Assembly: GCA_900323505.1 (NCBI GenBank)
Contig: OOIN01000031.1
Location: 372,001 to 436,000, forward strand
DNA from: Ustilago trichophora
Lineage: Eukaryota > Basidiomycota > Ustilaginomycetes > Ustilaginales > Ustilaginaceae
Direction of reading: 5' to 3'
DNA length: 64,000 nucleotides
Position 1 is the first letter of the stretch; every line of letters starts with the position of its first letter. Shown piece after piece: positions 49,316-60,010 of the stretch. The position numbers and the translations under genes are program-made. Under the pieces are notes generated by a model that had not been told where the DNA came from, searched no databases, and worked only from the letters and a program-made list of their open reading frames with translations.

Positions 49316-51632
49316 GGTGGAGAGTAGAACAAATAGTCGTGGCCTAGAGTGGGCTGAGATAACGAGAGGAAGGCGTCGAGTATCTGTGCTCAGTAAGAAG
49401 AGGATGGGATGGTGTCCATCGTGCGGAGAGCTACTGCGGGAGAGCTACGATTTTGTACAGGACGTTCTTGTGCCGCTTATTTTGCACCAGTTTGCGAGCA
49501 GATGGTTGACGGTTGCGATAGTATCGTGCCGAAAAGGTCGGTGTAGCAAGATGTGGGTCTACAAGATGACTTGGAAGATGATGATGGTTCAATGGTTCAA
49601 GAGTGGAGAAGGTCATGCTTTCTATGTGGTCCTTGCGCGCGCAATTCATTTTGTTCAGATTTGTTAAATCGTAAACGCCCCCTGTTCGGTCTAACATGTT
49701 AAAACTTGGGCCTCTTGTAGGATGTGCAATGGCATGGCATCGGGACAAGAATCGTCCTCGATGTTGTCCAAATCATACATGCTCGGAAGCATAGCCGAAG
49801 AGGAAAGAGGGCGTAAGGAAGAACGACGTTTGGGCGGCCACATGGCATGCTTAAGCGAAGTATGATGCTTTCGAATGAGGGCGTAGAAAGCCAAGTAACT
49901 CACAGTACAGTATGACTAAGAAAGTAAGAGAGGAGTATGGATCGTGGTAGATCGTTTCCCCCCCCCTTTGGGCTTTCTTGTACCACGGAACACATAGAAA
50001 GGAGTACTTTTGCAAGAGTTACATGGGAGGCTTGAAATGTCGATCACGGCCGTTATGCACAAGGCCGATCCCCTCTCCGTGGGAACGCAAGGAGAGCCCC
50101 TTGCCGAGGGCGTGGGGAAAGGGAAATGTCCTCACATTTTCTCACTCAACTGTACCACCTTTAGCAAGCACATGACGGCGAACCAAATCTGCACTTCCAG
50201 TTACTGTGCTTTTGCTTTGCTTTTGCTTTAGCTACCTGTATGCTCTGCCTTGCCACTGTACTTGCTGCAAGTTGTACAGTAATGCATGACATGCGCGTCG
50301 GCGTAAAACAAAGTCGTACAGGAACCCTGGATTTTGGAAAAGTGACAGGTCGTAAATCCCAAAGAGAACAACACTGAAACCAACACAACACACATACTTG
50401 AACACCTCTCACCTCTCTCCCGCTGCAACAACATGTATGGTCAAACGCTTGATCGCCATTGTACGACAACCGGTACATCTTTGCGCGACTCGTGCCTGCA
50501 GATTGTCCATTACTGAGCCTTGCTTCACTCAAAGCTTGGAGCGATCCTAGCGCACACGTACATCCACCTTATAGAGAGACAGAGAAAGAGAGCGGGAGAA
50601 GAAGGGTCCGAGCTTCGAATGCTGCAAAGAAAACGGTCGTCATGCTTTGATCGATCCCGATGGGAAGGTGCTTTTCGATAAGAAGAGCGAGCGCTGCTAG
50701 AGCCCCGACGGAGCAATGTCTTGGTGGTGGTTGTGGCAGTATTCGTGATTGGCCACGAGGGACCCTTGTATGCTGCTCTCCTAGAAGCGCGATGCAAAGC
50801 CCATCACTGCATCCCTAACGCCAGCCAGCATGTCTGTCGCCCTTCTCGACAGGTATATAACCGATGATCCCATAGCTTGAGCTATATCATTTCTTCTTCT
50901 TTCCTCTTCTCTTCTCTTGCCTCCGCTCCGACCTCTCTTTTCTTTAATTCTTCTTTCTTTCGCCGAATCGACCCTCCGCTAGCGCCCCCTTGCTCCTCTG
51001 CTCTTCAGCTCCGCCGGTCCTGATCCTCACCATCGGTCCTCTCTGCAATTGAGGCGCATACACACTGCTCAATCTAGAAGCCTGGCCTGATCGATCCTCT
51101 TACCCTCCCTCCGTATCCGACCTTCGCTTCGGCACGCCCAATCCATATATCCGAGGTCCAACGCCAGCTGCTGCGCCGTGGACATCACGTCAACGCCTTC
51201 GCTTGCGTGTTCACCAAGCTTGATACGTCTTCCCAGCTATCTATCCTCAGAGATCTGCATGAGAATGGATCGCTGCTACTGATATCGGTTAGAATATGAA
51301 GTAGGGGAAACGTGGAGGATCGACGCTTGGATCATCGTTGTGCATACAATCCACACCGAGTCTCTTTATCAGAGACTGGCCGTTCCGGTGCTCAGCCTTG
51401 ATGTGCTGACTGTCCAGAAGTATATTAGTAGCGTTGCTGAGCAAAGACTTTTGCACCTCCCACTACTTTTAGCTTCATACACCTCTTCCTCACTGTTAGT
51501 GTAGAGCGTTGATCGCTGCTACAAACCGTTAAAGCACACAACCCAACTTCGTTGTTCGAACGACTTTGCCAACGGTTCAGCTTGCAAAGCCTCGCCGAAC
51601 TCTTCACCATCCTCAGCAACCTTTAGCTCAAA
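49316..51632. other. 2.3 kb intergenic region; no gene seen
   Basis: Starts of two divergent genes bound this region. It has short frames only, none recognisable. A TATATAA-type motif occurs at about 50852-50858, TACAGTA motifs near 49905 and 50275, and CT-rich leader sequence from about 50880 onward. It probably holds the SEC15 promoter and a long promoter and leader for the large protein at 51633. Confidence 0.45.
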
Positions 51633-54600
51633 ATGGACCACTATCGAGCATCACCATCCATGAGCTCTTCAGCTTCATCAAGCGCCGACTTTTCCTCACC
51701 AGCACTTCCCGAACTCAGCCTAGACGCGTCTTTACAGCGTCTTCATCGAGAAGAAGACATTTCTGCATCCTCCCTCTCCTCTGTTGCCCTCTCTCGCACC
51801 TGGCTGCGCAACACCAACCGCGATCAGACCCGTTCACCTCAATCTTCCTCTTCCTCTTCCTCTTCCTCTTCCTCCTCTGACTCCCCTGTCGGTCACCTCA
51901 CTACGCAAGCAGCAAACGCAGAGCGTAATTATACGTTCCGATTTCCACCCCTCTCGACACACCCCGAAGCCCAACGACACCCTTCGCCACCCCTCACCTC
52001 CGCAATCTGTACAAACGAGCCAGGCCTACCAGCACGTCCAAGAACCAGTCGAGGATTGATCCACCCCAAACCCTTTCTTTCTTCCTCACGGGCCACTTCA
52101 ATTGCCTCCATTGCCAAAGTCGAGCCAGATGCAGGCGGGCCAAAGATCGTCTTTGGCACCCCTTTCGCTGGAAACGCCTTCGAATGTGGAGATGATTTCC
52201 CAGATATTGACGAGCAGTTTAGACGCTATTCCGTTTCTTCCGCTTCTGTCGGGTCAAGATTCTCGCCAAAGCAGACTTATGTTCCGCTCGCTGAGACGAA
52301 AGAGAGAGTCGAGACGCGTCGTCCTCATGCGTCAACAGCTGCAATTGCGGAGGTGGAAAGCTCGAGTTGGACAATACTCTTCGCTCCTTTGCAGCAGGAA
52401 AAGACACCAGACGAAGACAATTTGGATGATGCACAGGATTCGATACTTTTGCCTCTGCTGTCTTCGCTAGAAGATCAGGTGGTGCATCTTAAAAACCATC
52501 TCTCGGAGAATTCGAGCTCGAACCAAGGCTCGGTAGAGAAAAGCGATGTTGAATGCTTTCTGGATCTCAGCTCAGTCTCTGTGCTTCCTTCGAAGACTTT
52601 TGCCCGACTCACTTCGCAGAGCTGGTCCCTAGCCTTCGACCGCTTCTCTCAGCAGGATGGCAGCAAGCCTCATGGCCGCTCCTCCTTGCCTCTGCCTTAT
52701 CTCTATCGAAAGACAGGACTGCCGATTGTTGCATTGATCCGATACAACATCGTACCCCGCACCGTAGACGAATTCAAGTCTCGCGCCCTTGCAAATCTCA
52801 ACCCCACCAGCAGCCAACCGGAAGCCGGATCAACCAAAGCAGATCTCAAAACACAAGACAGCAATCCATGGACAAGACGAGAATCCGAAATGACTGTCTC
52901 CCTCGCCAACACTGGCAGGCTAGCTGCTTCCCCCATGATGGTCCCCAGTCGAAGCTATCCAGGCAACCCACGTACGCCGGTCCGCAAGAGTCCCTTACCC
53001 TACTCTCCCCGCACCACCGCTTTCCCTCGTGACAGCGCACGACCGCTAGTAGACATGGCATTGGAAATGAGGGCTTCACCCATGTCGCACTCTCTCTCGA
53101 ATCAGGAATTTGGGAGTAGGAGCGCGGAGGGGAACAAGTTGCGATCGCTTTCTCTGGCTGTTGCACATCCGTTGAGTCCGATAGACAGCAACGCTCGTCA
53201 GAAGACAATGTCGCAGCTCGCAAGTGGGATGGCTTTTGGCATTGGCCCCCAGGAAGAATTGCAAGAAACACAGCACGATGAGAAGCAGCAGCAGCAGCAG
53301 CAGCAGCAGCCGTACTTGCCAACACGCCAACGCTATCCTTCATCCCGAGGATCGAGTCACAAATCCTTTCCCTCGCACACAACATCCCTTTCTACACACT
53401 CAACCCGATCCACCAGCATCTACAGCAACCGCAGCCGCCACCTCAATGGCAACGAGAGCGATGTCGAAGAGGACACCGATGCCGAACTCGGCAGTAGATT
53501 TTGGACGCAGCTCTCGAGTCTTGGAGAACAAGTCTCGCGGGAAAACAAAGGTGTAGCGAAAGTGCAAGAATCAGCGGCGGGACGGAGAGGCAACAGCAGA
53601 AACGTTTCCGTCTCTTCCACAGCTTCAGATGCTTCAGTCTTCGACTATAGCCCTTTAGGAATTCTTATCCCTTCGGAAGGAGCTTTCAATTCTCTACGTG
53701 GCAGAGACGAAGATAGTCCCAGCGATAATAAAGGTGGGGTGTCGGAAGCATTCAAGGTATCTCACAGCCCTCTGACATCGAGTACTGCAACGGGAAGACG
53801 AAGAGCTTATAGCTCCATGATCCCTCTCACAGGCTGGAGGGCAGGTGACAGCGATGTGATGACAATTGAAGGTCGACGCAATCTGGCAATCGAGGATCTT
53901 CCACAGGTGTTGATGTTGGATTCGAGCGATGACTTGCACATGCAGGGAGGGGATTCCGGGGATTTGATCACGCCCACAGTGGCCACTTTTCAAGGTAGGA
54001 CCCGTGCACAGTCATTCCAGCCGGCTGGAACGGTGACTTTGAGGTCGGCTAGTGATCCAATCGCCAGCGGTGGAAGGAGGGATGTTTGGGAGGAAGCTAT
54101 GAATCAACTAGCTGAGCGGCTGAATCGTCGGTCTCGGCCTCTCGATCCAGTCAATGTGGCGAAACAGCTCGACGCTGCGACCTCTCCCAAGTCCCATCTT
54201 GCCCTATCTCCACCTTCCTCATTCAACAGACAGGCATCCACAGAGCTCTCCTCCCATCCAAGCCAAAACTTCACTTCTTCACCGATCCAAAGCTCCCCTC
54301 TACCCGGTTTATTCTACGACACCTGGGTAGAACGAGTCGACGGCGCCATCGACGGCGATCTCGGCCGTCGAGGATCCACCTTCCATTCCTCTCCAACTGA
54401 CGCCCTTCCGCTCGCTCAGGACAATCAAACACTCGGATCGGAAATGGCCGCAGGTGGAATGACCCGCACCTCGTCCTCCTCGTCTTCCAGCGGTTCGACC
54501 ATGCTAGGCTCCACGGGGAGTGTACGTGTCTTGCATGAATCCGAATGGCCACTTCCGGTATGGAGGGAGGATAGGCTGATGCCGGCTTCGGCTAGTTTTT

Positions 54601-55346
54601 TGTCCGTCTTTTCACCTCGAAATGGAGAAGATGATTCGGATAACGAGGAACGGGAGGATATGATGGAGGATGTCGCTCCGAATGACCACCTCGCCAGAAG
54701 ACCTGAGCAGAAGGATCGTGCGAGGTTGAGTGCGGCGCGGCTCAACAGATCCCACACAATTTCCACACCTCAATTTATCGAAGACATCCAGCGTGCCAGT
54801 GACGTTGTTCCTACATCGAGCGATGTCATGTCGGGATGGGCGGACTTGGCAAAGAGACTCCGATCCCCAGGGTCAATGCGCCTGCTTTGCCTCGCTGCTG
54901 CAAGCTGGATACCCAATGATGCCAATGCTCCAAGAGATGCACTGGATCTTGGTACGTCTAGAAGCCTCGCCGCCATCCCAAGTGGTCTCGCCGTCCCCTC
55001 CGCACCCCTAGCTCGCAGTCAGTCACTTAACGGGCTTATACGCACTATAGACAGCTGGAAGGCGGAACCCATTACACAAACTTCGCCCTCACCACCTGTA
55101 GACATGGCAGTCAAAGAGAATGACACTCGAAAGCTCACTCGCAAAAAAGCTGCGTTGCTAGGGCCCATTCACATCCCCGACTCATCCTCCTCCTCCTCCT
55201 CCCTTCTTGGCAGCTCTGCGGAAGACCCAGAGGTCGGACTGCAGCCCAAAGCGGTTACCAGAGTCAAAAGATCGCTTAGTAACATTTTTGACCTGTCGAG
55301 CCCGGTACGTTCCTCCGGCTCCGATGCTGCTCTAGATTCAATGTAA
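51633..55346 (+). CDS. Large Ser-rich protein of unknown function
   Basis: A 1237-residue single-exon ORF that I do not recognise. It starts MDHYRASPSMSSSASSS and ends GSDAALDSM. Most of it is Ser/Pro-rich and probably disordered, with Ser runs (near 75, 955 and 1185) and a Gln run (about 550-557). The more ordered part lies at about 245-390: SSWTILFAPLQQ, ILLPLLSSLEDQVVHLKNHL (possibly a short coiled coil), CFLDLSSVSVLPSKTFARL, and LPIVALIRYNIVPRTVDEFKSRAL. Near the C-terminus is TRVKRSLSNIFDLSS. No signal peptide or membrane segment. Consistent codon use and an open frame of 3.7 kb support a real gene; function is unknown. A regulator or scaffold would fit the composition, but this is only a guess. 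Confidence 0.8.
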   Translation: MDHYRASPSMSSSASSSADFSSPALPELSLDASLQRLHREEDISASSLSSVALSRTWLRNTNRDQTRSPQSSSSSSSSSSSSDSPVGHLTTQAANAERNYTFRFPPLSTHPEAQRHPSPPLTSAICTNEPGLPARPRTSRGLIHPKPFLSSSRATSIASIAKVEPDAGGPKIVFGTPFAGNAFECGDDFPDIDEQFRRYSVSSASVGSRFSPKQTYVPLAETKERVETRRPHASTAAIAEVESSSWTILFAPLQQEKTPDEDNLDDAQDSILLPLLSSLEDQVVHLKNHLSENSSSNQGSVEKSDVECFLDLSSVSVLPSKTFARLTSQSWSLAFDRFSQQDGSKPHGRSSLPLPYLYRKTGLPIVALIRYNIVPRTVDEFKSRALANLNPTSSQPEAGSTKADLKTQDSNPWTRRESEMTVSLANTGRLAASPMMVPSRSYPGNPRTPVRKSPLPYSPRTTAFPRDSARPLVDMALEMRASPMSHSLSNQEFGSRSAEGNKLRSLSLAVAHPLSPIDSNARQKTMSQLASGMAFGIGPQEELQETQHDEKQQQQQQQQPYLPTRQRYPSSRGSSHKSFPSHTTSLSTHSTRSTSIYSNRSRHLNGNESDVEEDTDAELGSRFWTQLSSLGEQVSRENKGVAKVQESAAGRRGNSRNVSVSSTASDASVFDYSPLGILIPSEGAFNSLRGRDEDSPSDNKGGVSEAFKVSHSPLTSSTATGRRRAYSSMIPLTGWRAGDSDVMTIEGRRNLAIEDLPQVLMLDSSDDLHMQGGDSGDLITPTVATFQGRTRAQSFQPAGTVTLRSASDPIASGGRRDVWEEAMNQLAERLNRRSRPLDPVNVAKQLDAATSPKSHLALSPPSSFNRQASTELSSHPSQNFTSSPIQSSPLPGLFYDTWVERVDGAIDGDLGRRGSTFHSSPTDALPLAQDNQTLGSEMAAGGMTRTSSSSSSSGSTMLGSTGSVRVLHESEWPLPVWREDRLMPASASFLSVFSPRNGEDDSDNEEREDMMEDVAPNDHLARRPEQKDRARLSAARLNRSHTISTPQFIEDIQRASDVVPTSSDVMSGWADLAKRLRSPGSMRLLCLAAASWIPNDANAPRDALDLGTSRSLAAIPSGLAVPSAPLARSQSLNGLIRTIDSWKAEPITQTSPSPPVDMAVKENDTRKLTRKKAALLGPIHIPDSSSSSSSLLGSSAEDPEVGLQPKAVTRVKRSLSNIFDLSSPVRSSGSDAALDSM
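53285..53310 (+). repeat. CAG trinucleotide run (poly-Gln) in the unknown protein
   Basis: Eight consecutive CAG codons, uninterrupted, so a candidate variable microsatellite. Confidence 0.85.
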
Positions 55347-55588
55347 TGGAAAAAGCGGTGCTACAATTCAAGAAAGGTGGACGAGATGGTTTGTGAAAGG
55401 ATCGCGCACAACTTGAAGTGTGTGTGTGTGTGCATCATGAGATTTTCGGAATTCGGGAAATATTTTCGAATGATATGGGATGTCGTGCGCGCTCAGAGCA
55501 ACTTTTACCTCCACCCCTCCTCTTTGCCTTCTTCTTCTTGTCTCTCTCCCCCTCAACACCGCCTCGTCAGCCAGATCCCTCTATCAAG

Positions 55589-56557
55589 ATGCCCGTACGT
55601 AGCCTCCCACTATCTTATGGATCATACATGCCCTAGCCATGAGCCGAAACTAACCGCATATGACAACGATTTTCGCGACTGTATTGCAGCGACTCGCATT
55701 GCAGCTCAAGGCGCAATTTACAAACGTAACCGCTCTCCGCCCCACAGACGATGATCACACCCTAATGCTCAAACTCAAATGCACTTCGTGTCATGAGGAG
55801 CATTCAAAACTGGTCGGAATCACACCCAGTGATGAGCACGAGATGACAAAGGGCGCTAGGGGCAGTGCGAATTTGGTCATGAGCTGTAGTGTATGTATCG
55901 CTTCCCCCGCCTCGTTCACCTCTCTCTCACACCTCCCCGTCCCCTCTCGTTTTCTGTATCTGGCTTCTTTTGGTGTAGGGATATCATGTACTGACCAAAG
56001 CTATTCTCCGGGTATGCCGATGGTGACGTGATGGTGGTATGATGCGGTTGCGACAGTTTTGTAAGAAGGAGAGCTCAGCAAAGTTTGACGAACCCACATC
56101 GAAAGCTCCCTTGTGGCAGCCGGTCAATGCTGACGAGGGTGGTGCACAATGGCAGACGTTGTGCACGCTCGATTTCCGTGGACTGGAACCTGTTGGGTTT
56201 GAACCTTCCGTAAGCACCATTTTCTCCATCCTTTTTGTTTTCCTTTCACAGCCTCACACGATGAGATACTGACACGCGGCACGGCTTGGATATCTTCTTT
56301 ATGTATATGCGGTGGTAGGGCTCGTGGACATGCAAAGGTCTGGAATCGGGCACGGTATTCGACAGCGTTGAATTTGACGATGGCGTAGAGTGGATGGACT
56401 ATGATGAGAAGGTAAGCTGCTCACCCACATCCACACAGGTGTACACATATACCCACAGCTGACACCGATCGTATTTCTTAAATCCACGTTAAACTCCGGA
56501 CAGGCTGGAGAAGAGGTCAGCATTATGGAGCTCGAGCATCGCTGGCAGCGCATCTAA
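55589..56557 (+). CDS. CXXC zinc-binding protein, DUF866/CZIB family
   Basis: Five exons: 55589-55594, 55690-55890, 56057-56209, 56319-56411 and 56504-56557, all phase 0, with GTACGT, GTATGT, GTAAGC and GTAAGC donors. The first exon is only ATG CCC. The join gives 168 residues, close to the 160 of human CZIB (C1orf123). Seen: RLALQLKAQFTNVTALRP, LKLKCTSC, KGARGSANLVMSCSFC (second CXXC formed across the exon 2/3 junction), LDFRGLEPVGFEP, WMDYDEK and a final EHRWQRI. The two CXXC pairs bind a structural zinc ion in this eukaryotic family, whose biochemical role is little known. The microexon start and four introns of about 92-166 nt stand out among the mostly intronless neighbours. Confidence 0.9.
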
Positions 56558-57550
56558 GATGCACGGACAATCACTCAACTCATCTTGTTGTCAAGACACA
56601 ATGCTGTACCGCAGGCAATGTCAAGAGAGACTTCATCTACAACCGTTGACAAATGCGTTGAAGGCCGACGGTCATGCAGGACTTAGGGCGGTTGAGAGGA
56701 AGATTTGGCCGGTTGACAACAACATTGGCGATACCCGAGGTTTCAAGCAAGCTCGAAAGTATTGTGATGGCCGATAGTCACCGCCATTGAACGTGACACG
56801 GGCCGCAGTAGCCACCGATTTTCGAGTGGGGCCCGTTCTTTTGCTTGACTCGAATTGGACGGGATGCGTGGCTTCTCGGGGATGGGGCGCACAACCCCCA
56901 ACTTCTTCGACATTGGGCTCTCCATCCGGAGCGGGCTGATGAAAGAGAGTCAAAGTCACCGCCGAGAACAGGTTCATGAGGGGGAGGGCTGTGCTCGATC
57001 CTCCCCTTGCTATTTGCGAGGTGTGGGGTGCTGAGGGTCTCTGCTGGACTAGGTAACGATACCAGACGGGCAGTGATGCAGGGCATTCGTGAAGACGATA
57101 GATGTCCGTGAGCGGCGGTGGGACCGTCTCACTTCATACTGAATCTCGTCACCACGCCCTACATCGCACTGTGGCTCACGCATGCTACCGACCTAAACCA
57201 CACCACCCACCAACAGCTGGTGACTTCATATGAGCTTTTACTCAGGGGAAAAGGGGGTGCTCGGGTGTGCTCGTTGCCACAAACCCATCCTCTCTGTCTT
57301 CCCACGCCGTTTGGTGGATTCAATCGCTGAGCCCCCTTGAACAACTTGATGAGCTGGGATCTTCCTCATCCGACACCTTCCTCCCTCTTTTGGGTCCTTT
57401 CTTTTTTTTTTCCCCCTTTCTCACTCTTACCACCATCTCTCACCTTCGTTTTGTGTCCCCTTCTTTCTCCCTTCCTCTTGCCTCGCTTCAACAGTCATTT
57501 CTATCACACAACATCGCCGTCTTCTACCCTCTTAAGGTCAGGAAGCGACC
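56558..57550. other. Intergenic region; no gene seen
   Basis: About 1 kb. The last 250 nt are CT-rich leader for the tyrosinase-type gene. Short frames have no recognisable similarity. Confidence 0.45.
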
Positions 57551-60010
57551 ATGAAGCTCTCCTCCTCCTCGTCTTTCGCCCTTGGCAACTTTGCCACCCT
57601 CACCACCACCCTTACCCTCGCTTTCACCTTCACCCTCCTTCTCACCACCACCAACATCACCCCTGCTTTGGCCCACGATCACATCAAACGACATCCTCAC
57701 AAGCTTTCCTCGTCTCGTGCCAAGACGGGTCACCTTCTGCATTGCCTCGGTAAAGGTCCCATTGCCCACGCAGACCGTGCCAAAATTCAAGCTCTCATCG
57801 AGGCCAATCCAACCGCTCCAGCTGATGAGAATGTATGGCTTCAGCTTGGCCCCAGGGAGTGGGGATTCAAGGGTCACGATGCGGCTAATGCAGACACCTG
57901 GATGCCTGTCGATGGCGCCGCTCAAACGGGAAAGGATAGAGTGGCAAAGCAGCACGCAAAGCTCTCGAAATGCGTCAAACAGTTGTATGTCGACATCGGC
58001 AACACGGCTCAGAGTCAGAGCCAGAGTGGAGGCGCCCCTGCTCCTCCTGGTACCCCCGCTTCACCTGTTGTCCCCTCAGCTGATAAGAGAGGTATGTTCT
58101 CCAGTTCGTCCTGCAGACATTGTTCGCATTTTCACTTTCACATGGTTCGAAGGGGAGCTGACGACCTTGTTAATGTGTGCAAAATAGACATGGGTGAAGA
58201 CCGTAGAGTCCTCCCTGAGATGTTTGGAGGTTCAGGATTCAAGCAAGTCAAGCAGGGATCCAACGATTTTCCCCTCCGAAATCCCGTGATCGCCAAGAAC
58301 GACGGAGAGAGCGTTGCGGCGCACCCCGACGTTGGCGCAGCTGATTTCCAGGAGGATGCTGCTCCTGGACAGGATGTCCCTCCTAAAAAGGACACTCAGA
58401 ACGGCGCTCCTGCTCCTGCTCCAGCTCCCGGTACGACGACTTCAGACGGTGTTGATACAAAGCCAGGCCCCGGTGGTGTTGGCACTGTTCTCGCTGGCGA
58501 TGAAAAGCAGGCTACGCCTCAAACTCCAGTTGATCAGAAGCCTGGGCCTGGAGTCACTTCGCCCGCTCCTGCTGGTGATGATCAGCAGCCCAATCCCGAT
58601 GGAGTCACTACCCCGGCTGGTGATGGGAAGAAGCTTCCTCCAGGTATCGGACCAGAGGAGAAGTCGGTTGCCCCTGCACTCGAGAACGATCCCAGCAAGA
58701 AGAATATGCCCAACACCTTGCCTAATACTACTGCCAGTGCTGGTGGTGCAGGTGCTGGCGCTGGCGATGCTGGAGCAGGTGCTGGTACAGGATCTCTTGC
58801 TGGCACCTCTCTCCTCGTCACCGACCCTAACAACCCCGCTGCTCCTCAAACTCCCGCTGGCACCCAGCCAGCCCCTGGTACCTTCCTCAGCAGCCTCGAC
58901 GCCACCGACAATCCCGTTGACCCCAACAACCCTCCTCCTGCAGGCCAGCTGACTTCGATGCCTGTCCAAATGAAGCTTGGTCAACTCGGCGACCCCAACA
59001 ACCCTTCCGATTCGGACAACCCTGTCGATCCTGCAGCTGCCAGCGCACGTTCCAACACCGCCCGCTCTCCTGGCTGTCGCAAAATTCTCATCCGCAAAGA
59101 GTACTCGACTTTGACCCGCGACGAGAAAAAGGCCTTTGCCGATGCTGTCAAGTGTGTCCGTACCAAGCCGTCTCGATTCCGCTCTGGACCTGAATGGAAT
59201 GCAGCCGATGACTGGACCCTTTTGCACATTCGCATGGTTCGCTACGTTCATTTCACCGCGTATTTCCCCCTCTTCCATCGAGCATTCACCGCCATTGTCG
59301 AGCGTGATTTGAACAATTGCGGTTTCCCACTTGGTCTTCCCTGGACTGATTGGTCCAAGACTGCGGATGATCCTAGCACCAACGCTATCTGGGATTCTGA
59401 CCCTGAATATGGATTGGGAACCAACGGCAAAGGTGACAACAAAGAATGTCCCTGGGGAACCGGTCTCGCCGTCACGGATGGTGCTCTTTCCGATCACGTC
59501 TTCAACGCTCCCTTCAAGCACCGTCTCTGTCGTCAGTTCAACAACATGGACGTCAACTTGCCCAACGAACACTTCGGTCCCAATTGCACAACCTTTATCA
59601 ATGCCAACTTTATCAAAGGTCTGGGAACAACCCATGGTGATGGAAGATTCTTTGATTTTTCCTCGGCTCTCGAAATTGGCACTCATCTGTCAATGCATAC
59701 CTGCATCGGTGGAAACTTGGCTTGGCTCAGTAGTTCGCCCAACGACATTGTTTTCCATGCAATTCACGCTTGGGTTGACAACATTTATGACACTTGGCAG
59801 AGGAAATCCCCCAAGAATCAAAACGCTTTCCACGGCCCAAAAGCTCAACAGAAAAACGGAGCCCACACGGCTTGGAATGCAAAGCCAACCGATGTGATCA
59901 ATTTCAGCCCCTTGGCGGAGAATGTCATGGCTCAGGATTTGTTGGATCATGAAAGTGGTAAATGGGGCGGTAGGATGTGCTATAGGTACGATTACAATGT
60001 TGACATGTAG
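57551..60010 (+). CDS. Secreted tyrosinase-type copper protein with long N-terminal extension
   Basis: An 819-codon ORF, or 787 residues if the likely intron at 58092-58187 is removed. Residues 1 to about 41 form a signal peptide ending ITPALA before HDHIKRH. A Pro/Gly/Ala/Asn-rich region follows up to about 505. The C-terminal part, from about 510, is a tyrosinase copper domain. CuA: H559, H567 and H576 (LLHIRMVRYVHFTAYFPLFHR). CuB: H712 and H716 (GTHLSMH) with H736 and H740 (FHAIHAWVDNIYDTW); numbers are unspliced. Tyrosinases oxidise phenols to quinones, for example in melanin synthesis. The presumed intron has GTATGT, a CTGAC branch site and an AATAG acceptor, and is 96 nt, so the frame is open with or without splicing. 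Fungal secreted tyrosinases are usually 400-600 residues; the extra length is the low-complexity extension. Confidence 0.85.
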   Translation: MKLSSSSSFALGNFATLTTTLTLAFTFTLLLTTTNITPALAHDHIKRHPHKLSSSRAKTGHLLHCLGKGPIAHADRAKIQALIEANPTAPADENVWLQLGPREWGFKGHDAANADTWMPVDGAAQTGKDRVAKQHAKLSKCVKQLYVDIGNTAQSQSQSGGAPAPPGTPASPVVPSADKRGMFSSSSCRHCSHFHFHMVRRGADDLVNVCKIDMGEDRRVLPEMFGGSGFKQVKQGSNDFPLRNPVIAKNDGESVAAHPDVGAADFQEDAAPGQDVPPKKDTQNGAPAPAPAPGTTTSDGVDTKPGPGGVGTVLAGDEKQATPQTPVDQKPGPGVTSPAPAGDDQQPNPDGVTTPAGDGKKLPPGIGPEEKSVAPALENDPSKKNMPNTLPNTTASAGGAGAGAGDAGAGAGTGSLAGTSLLVTDPNNPAAPQTPAGTQPAPGTFLSSLDATDNPVDPNNPPPAGQLTSMPVQMKLGQLGDPNNPSDSDNPVDPAAASARSNTARSPGCRKILIRKEYSTLTRDEKKAFADAVKCVRTKPSRFRSGPEWNAADDWTLLHIRMVRYVHFTAYFPLFHRAFTAIVERDLNNCGFPLGLPWTDWSKTADDPSTNAIWDSDPEYGLGTNGKGDNKECPWGTGLAVTDGALSDHVFNAPFKHRLCRQFNNMDVNLPNEHFGPNCTTFINANFIKGLGTTHGDGRFFDFSSALEIGTHLSMHTCIGGNLAWLSSSPNDIVFHAIHAWVDNIYDTWQRKSPKNQNAFHGPKAQQKNGAHTAWNAKPTDVINFSPLAENVMAQDLLDHESGKWGGRMCYRYDYNVDM
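58092..58187 (+). other. Probable in-frame intron of the tyrosinase-type gene
   Basis: GTATGT donor after 58091, CTGAC 27 nt before the acceptor and AATAG ending at 58187. Length 96 nt is a multiple of three and contains no stop, so retention would insert 32 residues including a Cys/His-rich stretch. Phase 1. Confidence 0.65.
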
